Shown here piece after piece: positions 22,566 to 23,880 of a stretch of DNA of 23,880 bases. The stretch is taken from NCBI GenBank assembly GCA_964592255.1, contig CAZQCI010000024.1:1-23880 (forward strand), read 5' to 3'. The DNA is from CAZQCI01 sp964592255 (GTDB lineage: Bacteria > UBA10199 > SBBF01). The notes below the pieces were generated by a model. That model was given only the letters and a program-made list of their open reading frames with translations. It was not told the DNA's origin and did not search any database. Every line of letters begins with the position of its first letter. The stretch's first letter is position 1. A program made the position numbers and the translations under genes.

Positions 22566-23210
22566 CTAATGATTAATAAACTGAATTTTTTGTTCTTGGG
22601 TGAAGTTATAGAATTCCCGTATTTCCGAAAGGATTTTCTCCGTTTGGTTGATGTCGCGAAGTTTGGATTGTAACTTGTGACAATAGCGCATCGCTAAGGA
22701 GGAGGCTGTTTCGTAACGCTCTTTGTTTTCGGGGTCTAGATTTTCGAAAAGTTTAAAATCTTCAAATAATGCTTCAAAAAGTTGACTACCTTGCAACGGG
22801 TCTTGGCCGGCTCTTAAATAAAAAGAGAGCATTAAAAACTTATCGATTTCGGCTTGTAGTTCCATTTCCAACTGAGTGATGTGGTGTTTATGGTAGGCTT
22901 TCCATAAAAAGTAGACAAAGTGTGATACTCCTTCAATCAAAATACAAAAGTCGGAAAGATTTTTTTCGTTAAGAGAAACAAAAGGATTGTTGTTATCCAA
23001 ATTTTTTATGAGCTTGTGATCCAAAAAAAGCGCGATTTCAACTTTATCATCCTCCGGTTGGCGAACCAAAAAAAGTTCTTTGGGGATTTTAGTGCTGGTT
23101 TTTAAAAATTTAAGAGCCTCTTTTTTATCTATTAAATAATCTTCGGCACGTTCGGCAAGGCCGATGCCATACATAATTTCCAATTGGTTTTGGACCTGTT
23201 CTAGAAGCAT
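22566..23210 (-). CDS. Hypothetical protein, 214 residues
   Basis: I do not recognise this protein. It is soluble, with no signal peptide. The N-terminal part (EIMYGIGLAERAEDYLIDKK, then TKIPKELFLVRQ) is followed by VEIALFLDHKLIKNL, a segment around 85-110 with aromatic residues (LSDFCILIEGVSHFVYFLWK), and a long acidic, mostly helical C-terminus (ITQLEMELQAEIDKFLML, KERYETASSLAMRYC). It begins two bases after the stop of the gene upstream and lacks its own clear ribosome site, so it is probably translated by coupling with that gene. I recall similar paired hypotheticals in delta-proteobacterial genomes, but I cannot attach a family name. Confidence 0.8.
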   Translation of the reverse strand: MLLEQVQNQLEIMYGIGLAERAEDYLIDKKEALKFLKTSTKIPKELFLVRQPEDDKVEIALFLDHKLIKNLDNNNPFVSLNEKNLSDFCILIEGVSHFVYFLWKAYHKHHITQLEMELQAEIDKFLMLSFYLRAGQDPLQGSQLFEALFEDFKLFENLDPENKERYETASSLAMRYCHKLQSKLRDINQTEKILSEIREFYNFTQEQKIQFINH

Positions 23211-23212
23211 AT

Positions 23213-23830
23213 TTATTGAATGTATCCTGTTTTAATTGTTTCGTTTGGAATGAGCCCCTTATCCATCAAAATATTTTTAGCACGTTCTGAACCTGTCTGT
23301 AACCATCGTTCATAAATTTTTAAAATATTTTTATCGGAATGAAGGTTGGTTGTAGCCGCCACGTCGGAAAGTACGTCCGAGAAGCGTGGAAAATTGGTGG
23401 CCAATTCGTCATAAAGTTCTTTTAAATTGTGGGAAGTTTTTCTGGCAAGCAATTGCGACACCGATGCGTAAGCGACTTCTCCCATGTGGATGTAATAATC
23501 GGCGCTAACCACTTTTTTAAGAAAACTGTCGGCGAAAAATCCGGAAACATATAAGGCTACGTCCCCCATTTTTTTAAGCAGGGGAATTTTTCCATCCGGC
23601 GTTGCGGCAAGAGCTTCCGATAGTGTTAAAGCTAAAGGTTTTTCCGTCATGATGCCTTTTTCGTTTTTTTCAAAAAAAGATTCAGACTGAGCAAAGGTGG
23701 TCAGTAAACTCACCAGATAATATTCCGCATCGGGAGAGGCTTCCACATGCAAATGATGCAGTGAAGACGAGATGCGCTCCCTAAAAAATTCCGGAAGACT
23801 TGCGGTTTGGAGTAAACAGTCGCGAGACAT
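23213..23830 (-). CDS. Hypothetical protein, 205 residues
   Basis: I do not recognise a named family. The ATG at 23830 is preceded by a very good ribosome site (AAGGAGG, 23835-23841). The protein is soluble and mostly helical, with an N-terminal ISSSLHHLHVEASPDAEYYL segment, then LLTTFAQSESFF, and a central LKKMGDVALYVSGFFADSFL with a following YYIHMGEVAYASVSQLL. It ends in a helical region with KILKIYERW-like character. It forms a two-gene unit with the gene at 22566 (two-base gap), so the products probably act together. The unit lies upstream of the AmgK-like gene on the same strand, separated by a MITE-like repeat. Its promoter would be in 23831-23880 or beyond the window. Confidence 0.8.
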   Translation of the reverse strand: MSRDCLLQTASLPEFFRERISSSLHHLHVEASPDAEYYLVSLLTTFAQSESFFEKNEKGIMTEKPLALTLSEALAATPDGKIPLLKKMGDVALYVSGFFADSFLKKVVSADYYIHMGEVAYASVSQLLARKTSHNLKELYDELATNFPRFSDVLSDVAATTNLHSDKNILKIYERWLQTGSERAKNILMDKGLIPNETIKTGYIQ

Positions 23831-23880
23831 ATATCCTCCTTATCTTCATGAAATTTTAACATGCCTGACAGTTCTCTAAA

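Overview
The window looks like a chromosomal stretch from a Gram-negative bacterium. It carries a Tol envelope system (tolQ, tolR, tolA, tolB), a lipoprotein with a lipobox, and a MurU/AmgK-like pair of the muramic-acid recycling type. Base composition is moderate and slightly AT-rich by eye. Gene content and gene families resemble uncultivated 'Deltaproteobacteria'-like lineages, but no marker here fixes the taxon. A run of ten Ns at 4593-4602 shows that this is a scaffolded draft or metagenome assembly.

Region 1 (1-8097, + strand) is a high-affinity potassium uptake operon in the order kdpF (3' end only), kdpA, kdpB, kdpC, kdpD, kdpE. KdpFABC is the ATP-driven K+ pump and KdpD/KdpE are its sensor kinase and response regulator. 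kdpB/kdpC and kdpD/kdpE share ATGA overlaps. kdpD is interrupted in this assembly: its first 34 codons run into the N gap, and about 200 bases that do not look like kdpD, including an in-frame stop, lie before the P-loop.

Region 2 (8098-8960) holds one unrecognised soluble protein gene on the + strand, convergent with the next block.

Region 3 (8961-15033, - strand) reads, in transcription order, murU-like nucleotidyltransferase, tolQ, tolR, tolA, tolB, a Ppx/GppA-family phosphatase and a TPR lipoprotein. No pal gene follows tolB.

Region 4 (about 15040-21340) is an accessory-looking block: an alpha/beta hydrolase (+), a 970-residue unrecognised multidomain protein (-) and a TPR-like protein (+) divergent from it. 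It lies between murU and the AmgK-like kinase, which are often neighbours in other bacteria. The hydrolase and the 970-residue protein share Ser/Gly-rich linkers and hydrophobic C-termini ending in an aromatic residue.

Region 5 (21350-23830, - strand) has the AmgK-like kinase and two unrecognised, tightly spaced genes.

Throughout the window are small palindromic repeats. Some are intergenic (1771-1860, 14122-14257, 21279-21333, 22468-22561). Two appear to have inserted in frame inside genes (kdpD about 6748-6836, AmgK-like about 21957-22000). No tRNA, rRNA, CRISPR array, transposase gene or phage gene was recognised.
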